A stretch of 64,000 bases of DNA from Dichetophora obliterata (lineage: Eukaryota > Arthropoda > Insecta > Diptera > Sciomyzidae): NCBI GenBank assembly GCA_963920525.1, contig OY986439.1, positions 20,036,819 through 20,100,818 of the forward strand. The letters run 5' to 3'. The notes under the pieces were generated by a model. It saw nothing but the letters and a program-made list of their open reading frames with translations. It was not told the origin of the DNA and ran no database searches. The first letter of the stretch is position 1. The number at the start of each line of letters is the position of its first letter. The position numbers were made by a program, and so were the translations under genes. Positions 46,523-59,589 of this stretch are shown in pieces.

Positions 46523-48183
46523 TAAGGTGACTCGACTTGTATGGAGGGGAAAAAAGTTCCATCTAAAAAGTTCCAAGTACCCATCTAAAAATGAACCTTG
46601 ATATTTTTTATGGCGATTCCCAAAATATTTTGGTTATACCGAAATCCGTCAGTGAGCTAAACCATTTTGCAAAAAACTCCAAAAAGCATGTTTTTCGTAA
46701 GTATGTTGACTAGTGTAATGTTGTAAGAAATTAAACCGTCACAAATTTTAGACCTGAAAGAGTTCTTCTAATCTGCATAAAACTTTTTAAATATTTACAA
46801 TCGGATTTACGATAATTATGTTTTTTATTCGTTCATTTAACACTTTTTTAAATATTTTCACTTAAATTCAAATAACTTTATTATTTCTTATGCGATTCTC
46901 GTTTTCAAGACATGGTTGGAAAGGTATGGAGTGCTTTCATTTATTGCTTAAACTGAATAACATAAATACTGAATATTAAGGAAGTCTTTCTTGCATAAAA
47001 CTCCTACTGGAGAAATGAAATAAAATAAAAATAAAAACGACGAGCATGTTATGTTTGCAACGACTAGCTGTGAAATCATTATTTTTAACCCAACAATATT
47101 TGTTTTCTAACTATTGATCTTTTTTAACCGGAAATTCGGCATTGTTTCAAATTTCAATAATTTATTTTAACACAACTTCGTAAAACATGGGCAGTCCAAG
47201 TGGGGGTCTTTTTTCTTATTCCGCGGAAACAACAAATAATGAATTATATCACAATTTGTAGACGATTTATTAAATTGTCTCAGAGCGAAAAACATCTTGA
47301 ACTGTACCTACTATTTCAATTATATTGAATTTATTATTTTAAACTTCATTGATACAGTTTTCACTGAAGAATTTCGGAATCTGTATTGAAATCAATATTT
47401 AGAAAAATGTACCCCAATTTCATGGCAACGAGTAATCTATACAGCGTTTATTTAAAATTAGCTAATTTCGACTCATTCCGCCTAAAAAATTTAAAAAGAA
47501 GTATTTTCTGAGTCGTTCCTCGACGAGAAACAACTTCAACGTTCTAAGAAACACTTCAGCGAGATTCTAAACAACACAGACTTTCCTGGAAGCGCACCCT
47601 AGATAAAGAAATGAAGTCCACAGGACAATCAATCAAGAATCCACAAGGAGCAATAGGACATAAAAAGAAATAGAAGAAGAGTCGTTCCTTATCATTCGTC
47701 GTTTTCATTTTTGATATTTTATTCCATTGCTTACAGTATTTTTGACAGCAGGAGTTTTCTGCAACAAAGACTTCAATAAATATTTCAGTTTTTATGTTAT
47801 TCAGTTTAAGCAATAAATGAAAGCACTCCATGCCTTTTTAACGATGTCTTGAAAACGAGGATCGCATAAGAAATAATAAAGTTATTTGAATTTAAGTGAA
47901 AATAATAAAAAAAAAAGTTTTAAAAAACAAATACAAAACATAATTATCGTAAATACGATTGTAAATATTTAAAAAGTTTTGATGCAGATTAGAAGAACTC
48001 TTTCAGGTCTAATATTTCTAATATTACACTAGCCAACATATTTACGAAAAACATGATTTTTGAAGGTTTTTGCAAAATGGTTTAACTCACTGACGAATTT
48101 CGGTATAGCCAAAATATTTTGGGAAAAATTTCAAGGTTCATTTTTAGATGGGTACAAATGGAGCTTTTTTTTTAGTCACCTTA
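46523..48183. mobile_element. 1661-bp foldback element, TAAGGTGA ends, TSD TTGTATAT
   Basis: TAAGGTGACT at the left mirrors AGTCACCTTA at the right. TTGTATAT flanks both sides exactly (46515-46522, 48184-48191). The arms extend about 480 bp inward: AAATATTTTGG, GAAAGAGTTCTTCTAATCTG (46757) with its complement near 47990, and GTTTTCAAGACAT(G/C)G with its complement at 47845. The spacer is ~600 bp. No transposase. An 8-bp duplication fits hAT or P-like superfamilies; the TAAGGTGA terminus does not decide. Confidence 0.92.
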
Positions 48184-48352
48184 TTGTATATGTAATTGCA
48201 TATCTAAAATAATTAAAAAATATACATGCGGGTTGATACGGGTCACAACTATACGTCTAGGTATCTCTAAATCAAAATTGTTAAGTGTTTTGCTATATTT
48301 TTGTTTAATATTATAAAACAAATTTTAACAGAATTTTTTATACAAATTATTA

Positions 48353-50052
48353 GCCCTATTACGGTTCACAACACAACAGTAATTTCTGTCTTCGATGTGT
48401 AAATTGCTATTACGGCAGACAACAAAGCAACTGAATACATTCCACTGTTGTCTGTCAACAATGCTGTGTCTTCAATACACTTACTTATTTATTGTCTTGT
48501 CTGGCAAATTTTTAAGACAGCTAATTTGGTGTTGTGTTGAAGAAAATACATGGATTAAAAATTAAAATTTTATTTAAAATTGCGGTTTTCTTAATTAACT
48601 ATGAAAATTTAACAGAAAATTGTTAATACGTCTTCTTGTGAAAAGAATTATATTGAATTCAGCAATTGAATTGGAAATTGTTTGTTTGTTTACTTTTTTT
48701 ATTTTGGCAGTAACCAGTTCACAGTTGCATCGAAACGTATTAATTACAGTACGTTTTTATTGTGATAGTACGAAATAATTATGCGATGTTACCTTTTTAT
48801 TATTTTGAAAGTTTTATGCTAAAGAGAAGTGCTATTTTATTAGTTTAGAAATGCGTTTAATGGTGAAGGGAAGTACAATTGTTTATTAGAGAAGGGGAAA
48901 TTACGTTGGCTGAAATTGTGACATATATGTAGATAAATGAAAATGCTGGAATTTCAAGATGTTATTTGACACAAGGTAGCATTTTGCGTAGATTATAATG
49001 TGTTAGATGTAGAGTATAATGTGGTGAAGGGTGCTAGTTTAAATAAAATAATCAGCCCTATCATGAATAATTTTTTACGTGGAATCGAAAAAGGGAGTTT
49101 TCATTTTAAAGAAAAAGCTCAAGAACATTTTGGAAATTTTGAATGCAAATTTATTGATAACCGTTGATAAAAAAATTTGCATCAAATATTTCCAAAATGT
49201 TCTTGAGCTTTATCTAAAAAACTCCCTTTTCCGATTCCGCGTGTAAAATTACTCACGATAGGGCTGGATATTTATGTTAAATTTGCCGTAATTCTTTAAT
49301 CATTATTATGTTATTGGTACTATAAAAATGCATTTTCAAAGATTTTGCAAAATATCTAGTATCCGACCGAATATTTGGCTTCGGTATAAGGCATAATTAG
49401 CCGATTTTTTTTAACCTTCGGCTTCGGATCAAAGTAGCCGAATATTTGCCGAATGTTTTTATTTTGTGAAGCAAATCTTCGCTATGTGAATATATTCCAT
49501 TATTGGCATTCCTCTAACTTTAAATAATTTCTTATCTTACTAATAATATTGATATCCGTATAATAATGTAAGAACTATAGCCAATTTAAAAGACGTATTT
49601 TTTTTTTACTAAAAATCCCTCTCACGGCCAAAGGGAGGGAGAGCGGCATTTTTTAAACAGCATTATAATCTACGTAAAAAATTATACATTGTACTTAAAA
49701 AATTTTATAATCGTTATTTAATTTAACTTGATTTGATCCTTTTTTTATCGCCAAATGCAATGAACGGATTTAAATACAGGCTCACCATTTTTTCAGTTCA
49801 TATCGCAAAAAATTTTTTATCATGGTAGTACTTTTTGATATTTATAAAATACTTTTTAAGAGTACGTTTTTATTTTTCTTCGAAGCAACCTGGGACCAGT
49901 CAAACCAATGAATTCTACATTCGTTCCACAATCAAGCATGACAACAACGTATTTTTGTGAACCATAATAGCTCAAAACTGTTGTGTCTTCTTGAATCTTA
50001 TGTCTATTCGTAAGAAGACACAGCAGTTTAATAATGTGAACCATAATAGGCC
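48353..50052. mobile_element. 1.7-kb element with GCCCTATTACGGTTCACA...TGTGAACCATAATAGGCC ends
   Basis: The terminal inverted repeats agree at 16 of 18 positions and are bordered by TA on both sides. Related words recur inside: GTGAACCATAATAGCTC (49958) and GCTATTACGGCAGACAACA (48412). The interior contains the hairpin at 49053-49266. The ORF at 49856-50044 is not convincing. No transposase. Confidence 0.65.
49053..49266. mobile_element. 214-bp hairpin MITE, CAGCCCTATC...GATAGGGCTG
   Basis: CAGCCCTATC at the left and GATAGGGCTG at the right; the arms (about 90 bp) run through AAAGGGAGTTTT and GCTCAAGAACATTTTGGAAA. No clear target duplication. Nested in the 1.7-kb element. Confidence 0.85.
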
Positions 50053-50054
50053 TA

Positions 50055-53000
50055 TATAATTAATTGTAGCTACTATAATACCTGACGTTGAAGGCTCTAT
50101 CATTTAAATATATTTTAGAAATAAAAACAAAATGCTTCAAAATTTAAAAAGGCATAAACTGGTTGTTTTATTCTTCACGTGAAAATTGAAAAAATTGGTT
50201 TCTTTTGACAGTTCAGTGCCAGAAAACTAAAAAAATCAACAGAAAAATAGGTTGATTCAGCTAGAGACGTAGAATATTATATATTTTTACCCGATACCTA
50301 CTTTTATTCAGAAAGCATAAAAAAATTTTAATTAATACCGAGGAAAGTGATGTTTGACCCCTCAGCGCACCGCCTGATAAGCCACCCTGCAGTCAGTTGT
50401 AGCACGTTCTGCTAAGGAGTGATAGAGAGAAGAGCAGGGAAGAGGGACGAATTTTATCAGGCGGACAAAAAAACAGCAGAAGGCGCGAGTACGAGATGTT
50501 TGAGATGAATGGCGAAAAAAAGGGACTCGGAAATTTTTTAAAAGAAACATGAAATTAATTCCGATTCCAATCCACTTCCGAGTCCGATTTCAGAAAATGC
50601 CTGATAATCACCCAATTTTGTATGAATAAATGTTGGATTTGTTTTCGGGCTATTTTATTTTGGACAATATTTCCTACCGTCTAAAAAAAAGTGTTTTTAT
50701 AATCGGTGGAAAGTTTTTAAAATATAATAGCAACAAAGAATTTGTGGACCCTTTTAAAATAGAAATCTTTTCAGTTTGTGTAAAAAATGCACATGTTTAA
50801 TGAAAATTGTTTTTTTTTATATATATGACGAACCAAACCAAGATAAATATTTAAATAAAAAAATGCCCTTATCCCAAAAAAAAAACTGTCTAATTTAAAT
50901 CCTTTTCCATAACTACTGTGAAATAGGTTCTATCGTTTTTTGCAATTCTAATGTAGACGAGTTCTCATCTTGGTTCTTTTAGAGTTCATTTCGAGTTGAA
51001 ACAACCTATTTTTAAACATAATTATCAAAGGGATATCTGCATATTCCTGCATAATCTGCATTTTCTGCATAAAAGGAATTTCCTCTTTTGCTTCACCATT
51101 TAATCAACTAATTATCAACATTTATAAATCAAAATAAATACCGTGATGCAGTCTTCCACATCATCTGCTACACTTCTTGCCTCGCTTAAACAAGCAGGCA
51201 TCGACAGACAATGATTTCCAGCTATAGACAATAATCCGTATCAGCAGTAGTGAGCAAAAACACACCAACAAAAACAACTACTACGGCCGTTGAAGTCATT
51301 CTGTGGACGAAAATTCGAGAACTTTGGTGGGGGAATAAACAAAATAAAATTCACTAAACTCTGAGGATGAACTGAGTGGTCAGCAAAAATACAATTTGGA
51401 TATGAAAAATTTTAGAATAACTAAATCGAATTAATGGATAGACGAAGACTTTTATGAAACGTCACTTTGACATTTAAACTGGACAGGCAACAGAACTAAC
51501 CGCAGGAATAACAGAAGTAGCAGCGCTGTGCAAAAGATTTATTGATTTCTCGCCAAACCCGGTGCTCCACTACACATCGTCGACGTAGCTGCAACGACAG
51601 AGACTAACACGCACACACTCACACAGCTGCTGTTACACAGTGTAACGCTGCTAGAATATCGGCAGGCTTTTCATAATGCATTTACATGCTACAAAATCAA
51701 TATATATAATAATTCAATTATGCGATACGCATCTATTGTATTAAATTTAAACATTATTATATTAATTTCAAAATGGAGACTCCAGCGGATGGCGAAGACC
51801 GCACCGAAAATTTTACCATTCTTTTGTCACGTTCAGTTTGCAAAAATTTTATCAATTTTCTACACCATGATTTGACATTAATATAATGTGAAACTCAAAC
51901 ATATTTCTAGCACAAATGTTTGCACACATATTAAGCAACACTTACCACCACTTTTTGTGAGTTTTTATTTAATACTTTTAGCGAAAATTAGTTTAAAAGA
52001 ACAAACAATAAGAATTTCACTTCACTTCGCAGCAAATTGAGAATTTTTATAGCGATTGAAAATCGTCCAAATAGGTTAAAATGACACATCTAAACGAGTT
52101 GTCAATGAGTGTAACTGCGATGGCAATTGAACGTTTATTGTTCAGGCAAAATATCTTTTGGAATGAATGAAATAGGCAGACAACTGTAGGTAGATACGTC
52201 AAATTATTTTAATATGCTGAGTTCTGTAGCAATCAGCTTCACACAATGCTGCAAACGTATTTGACGTTTTATGAAAAAAGCCTTGCGTGCGTTATATTAC
52301 TCGTAATGGAATCTTCGTGTTCAAAAAACAGTTTTACTAAAAAAAGATTTTGCAAATTGTAGTTCATCCATCATATATTAAGTTGCAAGAATATAACTGT
52401 AAGTTATTTAGATAATTTTTTTTTATTAAAAATATTAAAAATAACCTTAAAAAGAATTTAGCGTATAATATTTCTATTGTACCCTTATGAATAAAAATCT
52501 GAAAATACAGATATTGCTTTTCCTATTGTTTTAATAAAATATAAGTTTTAACTACAAAAAATATGTTTCTCAAATTTCAAGTGAAAGTTCGAACGTTAAG
52601 TATTCAAAAAAGCGTCAAATGCTGTCAAGCTATTCAAGCGGTCTTAGCTCTTTTTAACATGGTTGACAGCATAACAATAACAGTTTTCGTCAGATCGATT
52701 AAATTCAAAATGGGTGTTTTAGAGAAAACGTGCTTTTTAAACCTGACCTAGCGGTTTTTATTTTTATAAAAAATTTTTATTGAAAAAAGTGAAAGTGCTG
52801 GGGCCTTACTCTGTTTTTCGATTTAAAAACAAAACTGCACCATCTATTTACGTGTAGTTTTTTTTTACAAATTTGATTAGTTCGAATTCAAAGCAGACAT
52901 AAAAAAGCATTTAAAAGCGGAGGTAGAAGTAACTACAATTTTGTAATCTTAATTTTTGTATATATATGGTGTGATTTGGTTTTTGAATCGCATTACAGAA

Positions 53001-53888
53001 TAAGGCCACCGACTTTTTTTTCAAATGGCTGCCATATGTTTTCTAAACAATTATTTTAAAGTTAGGCTTTTGCCAACAATATATCTTTTAAGAATCTTTT
53101 TCATTTTTGTCCTGAGATGATCCTTGTAAACGATTTATCCATGCTGTTCTTATCCCAGAATGCGTCTGATTCAAAGAGTTTTCAAAATAAATTTTAGGTA
53201 GATCTTAAAGCATTCTAAATGAACTTGAAATAAAACGTATTATTATTAATTGTATTTTTTATTTCGACCCTGATATACATATATTTTATAAAGCATAATT
53301 TTGTCATCATTTGACGTTAGTCAAATATGTCCTATTTCAGATTCGGATATGATTTTGCTGACCGATTTATTATTTTAATGATAAAATAAAGCAGAAAAGG
53401 TAAATAAGAATTGGCTTTAAACTTATCCTTACCATAATTTTGACCACAATTTGTCACTTATACTCTTTTAATATCAACCAAAAGTGAAACAATAAATTAA
53501 AAGCACTTGCCCAGATTTCTTGTTTGCTTTGAATCATATTCGGGTATGATTTCGATTACCTGGGCGACAAGATCTGAATATGCAGTTTTGAAGTAATAAT
53601 TGATAAGTTTACTAAGATTTATAGAAGGAATTATCGATATATAGAGTTATCGATTTTTAAAATTTTTTAGGTGAAAGATCTGTTCCAGAAACATCTATAT
53701 CTTTGCCAATACCCAATGAGCCTGTTCTCACGCATCTTACGTTAGGCGGAGCATCGGATTAATTTTGACGTATACAGGTATGGTGGGAAGTGGGAAGTGG
53801 GAAGGTGACAAATTACGTAAGGCAGCAATTTCAAAAATCTTAAATATTTTGCGATTCATTTTGACGTCTGTTATTTTGTAGTTTTATT
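50055..53888. other. Noncoding DNA, no gene recognised
   Basis: 50340-50520 and 51130-51650 are less AT-rich, with CACACA and CAGC words of host type. Small frames such as 52563-52751 have no domain. No strong inverted repeat was found. Confidence 0.4.
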
Positions 53889-54261
53889 GGCCGCATTCAG
53901 CGCAGACAACTGTTGTGAACTGTAATGGTAGCGCTACCTTAGTTCACGATGTTTTTCTCTGAATGTGTTGCTACTCTACACGTCAGAAGTTAGATTCAAT
54001 TTAATTTTTATGTAAATTTAATTCAATTGCAAAGGTTTCTCACTTAAATTTGCTGCGTTCTTTCTGCGTTTATTAATTTAACAGCGTCAGTAACAGCATC
54101 TGACATATAAGCAAACAGTTGTGTTCATGTAGCATAGAATTTGTTCGCTCGATTAAAAGGCGTTTGCTACTTTATCAGTATTAGTTAGTGCTACCAAATT
54201 TGTACCATTCAGTGAAGTTTTACACAACAGTTGCCAACTGTTGGCTGCGCTGAATGCGGCC
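53889..54261. mobile_element. 373-bp MITE, GGCCGCATTCAGCGCAG...CTGCGCTGAATGCGGCC
   Basis: The terminal inverted repeats (GGCCGCATTCAGCGCA and on) match for 17 bases, followed by a looser CAACTGTTG/CAACAGTTG region in both arms. ATT lies on each side (53886-53888, 54262-54264). No coding capacity. Superfamily not assigned. Confidence 0.8.
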
Positions 54262-54603
54262 ATTGTTTCTCATTTTCCTCTTGGTTGTCTTATGTTTTAG
54301 CGCAAATAAATTTTGTTTTGCATTGGTTGGGTTTTCACTTTCATTTATTTCTAATTTTTGCGTTGCTGTTTAACTTAAGGCTCACAAAGTAATGAATTTT
54401 CCGAAATTTAACAGCACATTTTATTGACTGTTCTCGGAATTTAAAATAAGGCGGTCTTAAAAAGTCAGTAGTAAGAACATGGTGTCAAAATAACGCCATT
54501 ACTCTGCCTTTTTTAAGCGAGCGAGAACAGGGTCAATGAATCTTAAATATTGACAGATTTTTTAAAGAAAAATATATTGTCTGTCAGAAAAAAAAATGAC
54601 TTA

Positions 54604-55220
54604 CATGGGTATTTCAAAATGGAGTTTTTTTTAAATACAAATGAAACACGTGTTTTAAATAGAGATTCATCATCTGTTTATTGATATATGATGTAGAGGG
54701 TCTCCAATTTAGTACTGATAAATGATTCTTTTGGTAAAATATTCGATCACCTTTCGGCATGATTGGGGCTCTGACATTGTGACATGTTAACAAGGATTTT
54801 TTTAGCTTATTTTTGATAATATGAAAATTTACCATAAATGGTTTCAATAAGACGGTGCAACATGCCACACAGCCAACAAAACAATGAACTTATTGCAAGC
54901 AAAATTGCCGGGAAGAATAATCTCACAAAATTCTGAAGCAATTTGGCCACCAACTACTTTCTGTCTGATCATATCAAAGATAGGGTTCATGCAAATAAAC
55001 CACAAACAACTGAAGCCAAATATGTCGTAATGCGATCGAAAATTACACCAAAAGAACCCACATCTGTAGACTCGCACTGGAGAGACATTTGGAAAATATC
55101 ATTTATCATTACTAAGTTGTAAACCCTCTACATCATATATGAATTAACAGATGATGAATTTCTATTAATAATGTGTGTTCAATTGAACTTGAAAAATAAA
55201 CTCAATTTTGGAAGACCCCG
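54604..55220 (+). mobile_element. Decayed mariner remnant with ~110-bp inverted ends, TA borders
   Basis: The left end CATGGGTATTTCAAAATGGA and right end CAATTTTGGAAGACCCCG are inverted. Similarity continues through GATTCATCATCTGTT (54663) and TATATGATGTAGAGGGT (54684) and their complements at 55118-55165. TA borders both ends. About 600 bp remain, so a large internal part is deleted. Confidence 0.75.
54829..55120 (+). pseudogene. Mariner transposase C-terminal remnant (DD41D-like)
   Basis: KWFQ, an in-frame stop, then DGATCHTANKTMNLLQAKLP and GRIISQNSEAIWPP match the QQDGAPPHTSR...FPGRLMS...WPP region of the mariner at 24340-24957. The SPDL segment is lost or shifted. VHANKPQTTEAKYVV and HWRDIWKISF, in other frames, match the C-terminus. 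Stops and indels make it inactive. Confidence 0.75.
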
Positions 55221-55222
55221 TA

Positions 55223-56065
55223 TATTGAGTTGTATGAGATTTTATATTATACATATTAACTGTTTATTACTGATAAAACCGTTATTTTTTCCTTAAGCCT
55301 CGTTATTAATATGCAAAAAAATATTTTATTCAGAAAGCCTACTTTAAACCTTTCAATTGATATGTAAATGAATATATATATTACATATAATAAGATATTT
55401 AACAAAGTATCCCAAAATCATAGATGAAATTTACTCTACATACTAAGCAACCAAAAATCATATATATTAAAAATTTATTTTTGATAGTGCAAATTCACCA
55501 AATATAGTACAAAAATACAATACATATAGAATAAGTATGTTTTAGATTAACTATTTCTGTAATTATGAATTTTTTTAACCGAGAATAAATAAATCATATA
55601 TTTTGTATACCAAATTAAAGATTTTAAAATTAACTTCTCATAAATTAGAGTAATAACGGTAGATTTTTAGAAAATAACGGTTTTATGTAAGAAAATGTGC
55701 TATTTTTACATACAAGCAGCTATATAATGTGAAATACTTAAGGAATTTGTCTAATTCTATTTTTTTATTAGAAAACGTAGTATTTATTCACCAGTTCAAA
55801 CCTTTAACATTCGTATAATGATTGAGTTATAAAAATAAATTAAGTTCATAGAGTATAATTTTTGTAAGATTACGTTATAAGCTAAGACGGATTAAATTCC
55901 TATATACGAGGTGTGAAATTAAACAATAATTTAACAAACGCTAAGGTATTAATTTCATTAAATATTTTGTGCTAAAAAAGTGTACACTATAATCACAAGT
56001 ATATGAGATCAACAAATTCAAATATATTATATATAATTAAAATTTTTCTGAAAATATTTTATGTT
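55223..56065. other. Very AT-rich noncoding DNA, no feature recognised
   Basis: No ORF, repeat pair or hairpin of note. Confidence 0.4.
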
Positions 56066-56203
56066 GGCCCATTATCATAGTCAAAATAAAAGTCGAATCT
56101 AAATTTAGTACAAGTATTTTTGACAGTTTTTTTAATGTAATATGTTGTCAAAAAACTTACCTTAAATTTAAAGTCGACTTTATTTTGACTATCATAATGG
56201 GCC
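56066..56203. mobile_element. 138-bp hairpin MITE, GGCCCATTAT...ATAATGGGCC
   Basis: The arms (about 58 bp) run from GGCCCATTATCATAGTCAAA to its complement TTGACTATCATAATGGGCC, with CTAAATTTAG-like inner pairing. No clear target duplication. Confidence 0.85.
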
Positions 56204-57339
56204 ATTATATTTAAATTAGCCCCAGAACCCTCAATAACGGTTGTGTAATTAAAACTGAAATAATTAAAATTGAACGAAACAAGAATTCGGTTCCTTAAGA
56301 ACCAAACTGCTAGCGTAGCAACTCGTCAACAACAGCTGTGCAGAGTGAGTCTTTATTTTATTTTCATCAATTTGTTTCAATTTCATCATTATTTCACTCA
56401 TCTATCACAAATATTTATTAAAATTTTAAAAAATGCACAAACTAAATAAATATATAACAATACGAGGTGAGCAACTCATTTTATTTTGGGCTAAATCCGT
56501 AAATATCCGTAACGAGTGAAGACATTCGTCAAGTTGTGTTTTGTTCCGTCTATTTAGGTTGGGCCTTCAGTTTTATAAAAAAATTTTATAAAACAAAATT
56601 GTCTTAAAAAATTGATAACTCAATAACTAATCGATATTTAAATAATTCATTCAATAAATCTTATTTTCTCAATGAGTGCCTTCAATCTAAATTTCCAGAT
56701 CTTGGTGTTCTGGTCATCGGAATCGTAGCAACTGAACTTAAAAATGAAAAAATCGGTGAACGAAATTGACGTTATATGATTAAGTGTAAAATAGGACTTG
56801 TTTGATGACTCGTTTGAAGACTCTTAAAACTTTGCTTCTGAAAATATTGCACAGTCTGGCATCACACTAATTTGCTTTGTTTACGCTTTTTGACATTAAT
56901 TAGAAAAAAATTCAAGTGCAATTTTTAAATATGGTCGGTATATTAAACGGAATTTGAATTTCAGTAGAGATTGAATAAAGCTGTTGGTTATTCTTGTGAG
57001 CAAATTTTAAAAGGTGATTAAATAAAAGCAAACCATCTAGTGACACAAAATAATTTTAAAATTCTGAAGGATTACCGCTAAAGGATCGATCTTTGCAACC
57101 TGTGAGGTTATGAGTTACCCCAATGAGTTACCCCAATCAAGTTAATTGTTATCAAATGCTTCAAGGTAAATATAAAACCACTGAACAGATTTATTTTTAA
57201 TTTTACACCGTTCGACAAATTTAAACTTTTTCCGAAAATTAAGCCTTCAAAAAGGCAACAAATTTTGCACTTGTTTCCTCATTTTAAAAGTTTATGTCTG
57301 AGTATTGAATATTTGAAGAAACGTAAAAATATGCGTAAG
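56204..57339. other. AT-rich noncoding DNA, no feature recognised
   Basis: Contains no domain-bearing frame. The small duplication ATGAGTTACCCCAATGAGTTACCCCAA (57109-57135) is the only repeat noted. Confidence 0.4.
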
Positions 57340-58060
57340 GAGCGTATTAACTTTCTCACTCCGCTTGTAACTCCTATAAGGAGGTGTGGCAGGCATAGAA
57401 AAGTATATACATACTTGATCAGCATCACCTTCTAACTTGATTTAGTCATGTCCGTCTCTCTGTGACCACGATAAAAGCCTTAATTTTAGAGCTATATTAA
57501 CAAAATTCTACTTACATATAAGCTTTATATTCAAAAATACAGATTAAGTTCGGAAATGAGCCAAATCGGATGCAAACCAAGGCTACCTCCCATACAAAAT
57601 GACTTTATCAAAATGGTAAAATGGTAAATTCCATAGAAATTAATCTAACGACTTAAAATTTGGCACATAAGCTTCAACTTTTAATAAGCACTATGAGTAT
57701 GAAATTTGTAACAATTTAATGAAAATAACGTCTACCTCCCGTTCAAAGTGACTTCATGAAAACTGTAAAATGTTTCTAAAAAACACAAAATTGAGTACAA
57801 TGGCTTTAAATTTTGCAAATAAGTTTAAATCTTTGCTATGCACTTGATGCTAGAAAATAATTAAAAAAACTGAAAGTTCCGCTCAATACAAAGTGACGTC
57901 ATCACAATAGTAAAACCTTTATATATTCCAAAAAATTAATGTTTTAATACTATGCACATCAGCTTTAATAAATAAAAAGTACTCTGCCTTTCAAATGTTT
58001 ATTTGAATAAGAACCACGCCTTATAAAAGTGACGTCGTCAAAATAATACAACATTCCGAA
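57340..58060 (+). repeat. Dispersed fly repeat (CTTGATCAGCATCAC...), copy 2, with ~143-bp internal units
   Basis: Opens with GGAGGTGTGGCAGGCATAGAAAAG, CTTGATCAGCATCAC and GATTTAGTCATGTCCGTCTC, as in copy 1. Downstream, (A/T)ACAAA(A/G)TGAC(T/G)T(T/C)ATCA-like words recur at about 57589, 57738, 57882 and 58019, a step of about 140-150 bp. Confidence 0.6.
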
Positions 58061-58640
58061 GTATTGAATGTAAAATGAATACAGCCGTGGAGGTATTATT
58101 TTTTTTAGTTTTTTTATTATTATTAACAGGCCGCTCTCAAGTGGCTAAGAAGTTAGAGGGGTCCAAAAAGATATTTTCTTTGCAAAGTTGTAGGGATTTT
58201 TTAGTTATAATTTAATTGAACTATTTTTTCCTGAACAAATGTTGTCTAAAGAAGGTTGCAGTGAAATTTTTCAAGTAAGATTTTCATAGCATGGTACTTT
58301 TCTTAACATTTTTAAAAAGTTAAAAAATACCCTTTCTTACTTGACCATTTTGCAATCCTATTTTTTAAAGGATATTAGGTTATAAACGTTCGAATAAATT
58401 AAATGTTTTTTGTAAGATACTGAAAATAGTCTAACGGTTTCTAAAAAGAAAAAAATTTTCTTTCAAAAAAAAAGTGAAAGAAACTGTTTGACGCGATTGT
58501 AATGCATTATAAACGGAAACGGGAGATTTTCTATTTGTAGCTAGAAAACATCGTACATCATAAAAAATTATTGATAACTTTTATTAGGGGTGGTCCATTT
58601 ATTAACTTTGAAATTTTTTGCATTTTAATAATTTGTAATG

Positions 58641-58859
58641 CTTGGTTTTCACTATGTCATTTTTATGACGACACAAAATTTTATCACCTGAAATATCACC
58701 TTAATAAAACTCTAGAAAATTTTCTGCATAGCTCCATTTAATAATTTATTTGTTTTTAATTTTCCAAGATTGCCAAATGTAGAAAAAATGTAAACATGTT
58801 GTCATTTTCAATTTCACTTACAGCAACTGACCACTGAAAATGACATAGTGAAAACCAAG
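58641..58859. mobile_element. 219-bp MITE, CTTGGTTTTCACTATGTCAT...CCAAG
   Basis: A 23-bp perfect terminal inverted repeat, CTTGGTTTTCACTATGTCAT plus TTT, with an AT-rich centre. Target duplication not clear. Confidence 0.8.
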
Positions 58860-59589
58860 AATTATGAATAAAATTCCAATGCAGTTGTCTGTATGATCAA
58901 CTGTATGCATGTATGTAGTGAGAAGGTACAACGTGCCCTTTTACCATTTTTGTCATTATTCTTTTCCTAGTAGGAAAAGGATAAGTATAGTATAATGAAA
59001 AAATAGTATAATATAAAATAGTATAATAATAAAAATAGAAATCTTTCGTTTTCATTTCCTTTATTCCACGCACAAAAAATTCGTCCGGAAGATTAATTAT
59101 AAATTTTTGGTTCCTATAAAACTTTAATATTAATTGCAATAGAGATGATAAAATCGAAAATGAATTTTTCGGTTTATTTTTATATATTTTATATATTTTT
59201 TGAAAAAATACATTTTTACGAAAAGTTTCGGCCAAATTTAGGCCGAATAGCCGAAACTGACAAAAAGGGCCGAAACTGGCCGTAACCGAAACTGGACACT
59301 CGGCCGGACACTAGTTGCAAGTAATATTATTTGTTTATTTGAAATAGTTTTATTTTCATTCCCACACCATAAATATGCTTATGTTTAAGGAAAATATTAA
59401 GAGTGTTCACGATTCAGTGATGTTGAGGACTTGTGTACTTTAAAAATCTAAATATACATACATCAACAATCTGCACATTTGCATTTCTACTAAAGCCTTA
59501 AACTTGAACATGAGACAGCTTTGAAAAAGTGAAGCAATTACTTGATAAATATATTTAAAGCAGGCTCTCATCTAGAGGCCCAAAAACAC

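Noticed and set aside
54844..55077. 77-codon minus-strand ORF
   Set aside because: It is the antisense shadow of the decayed mariner transposase.
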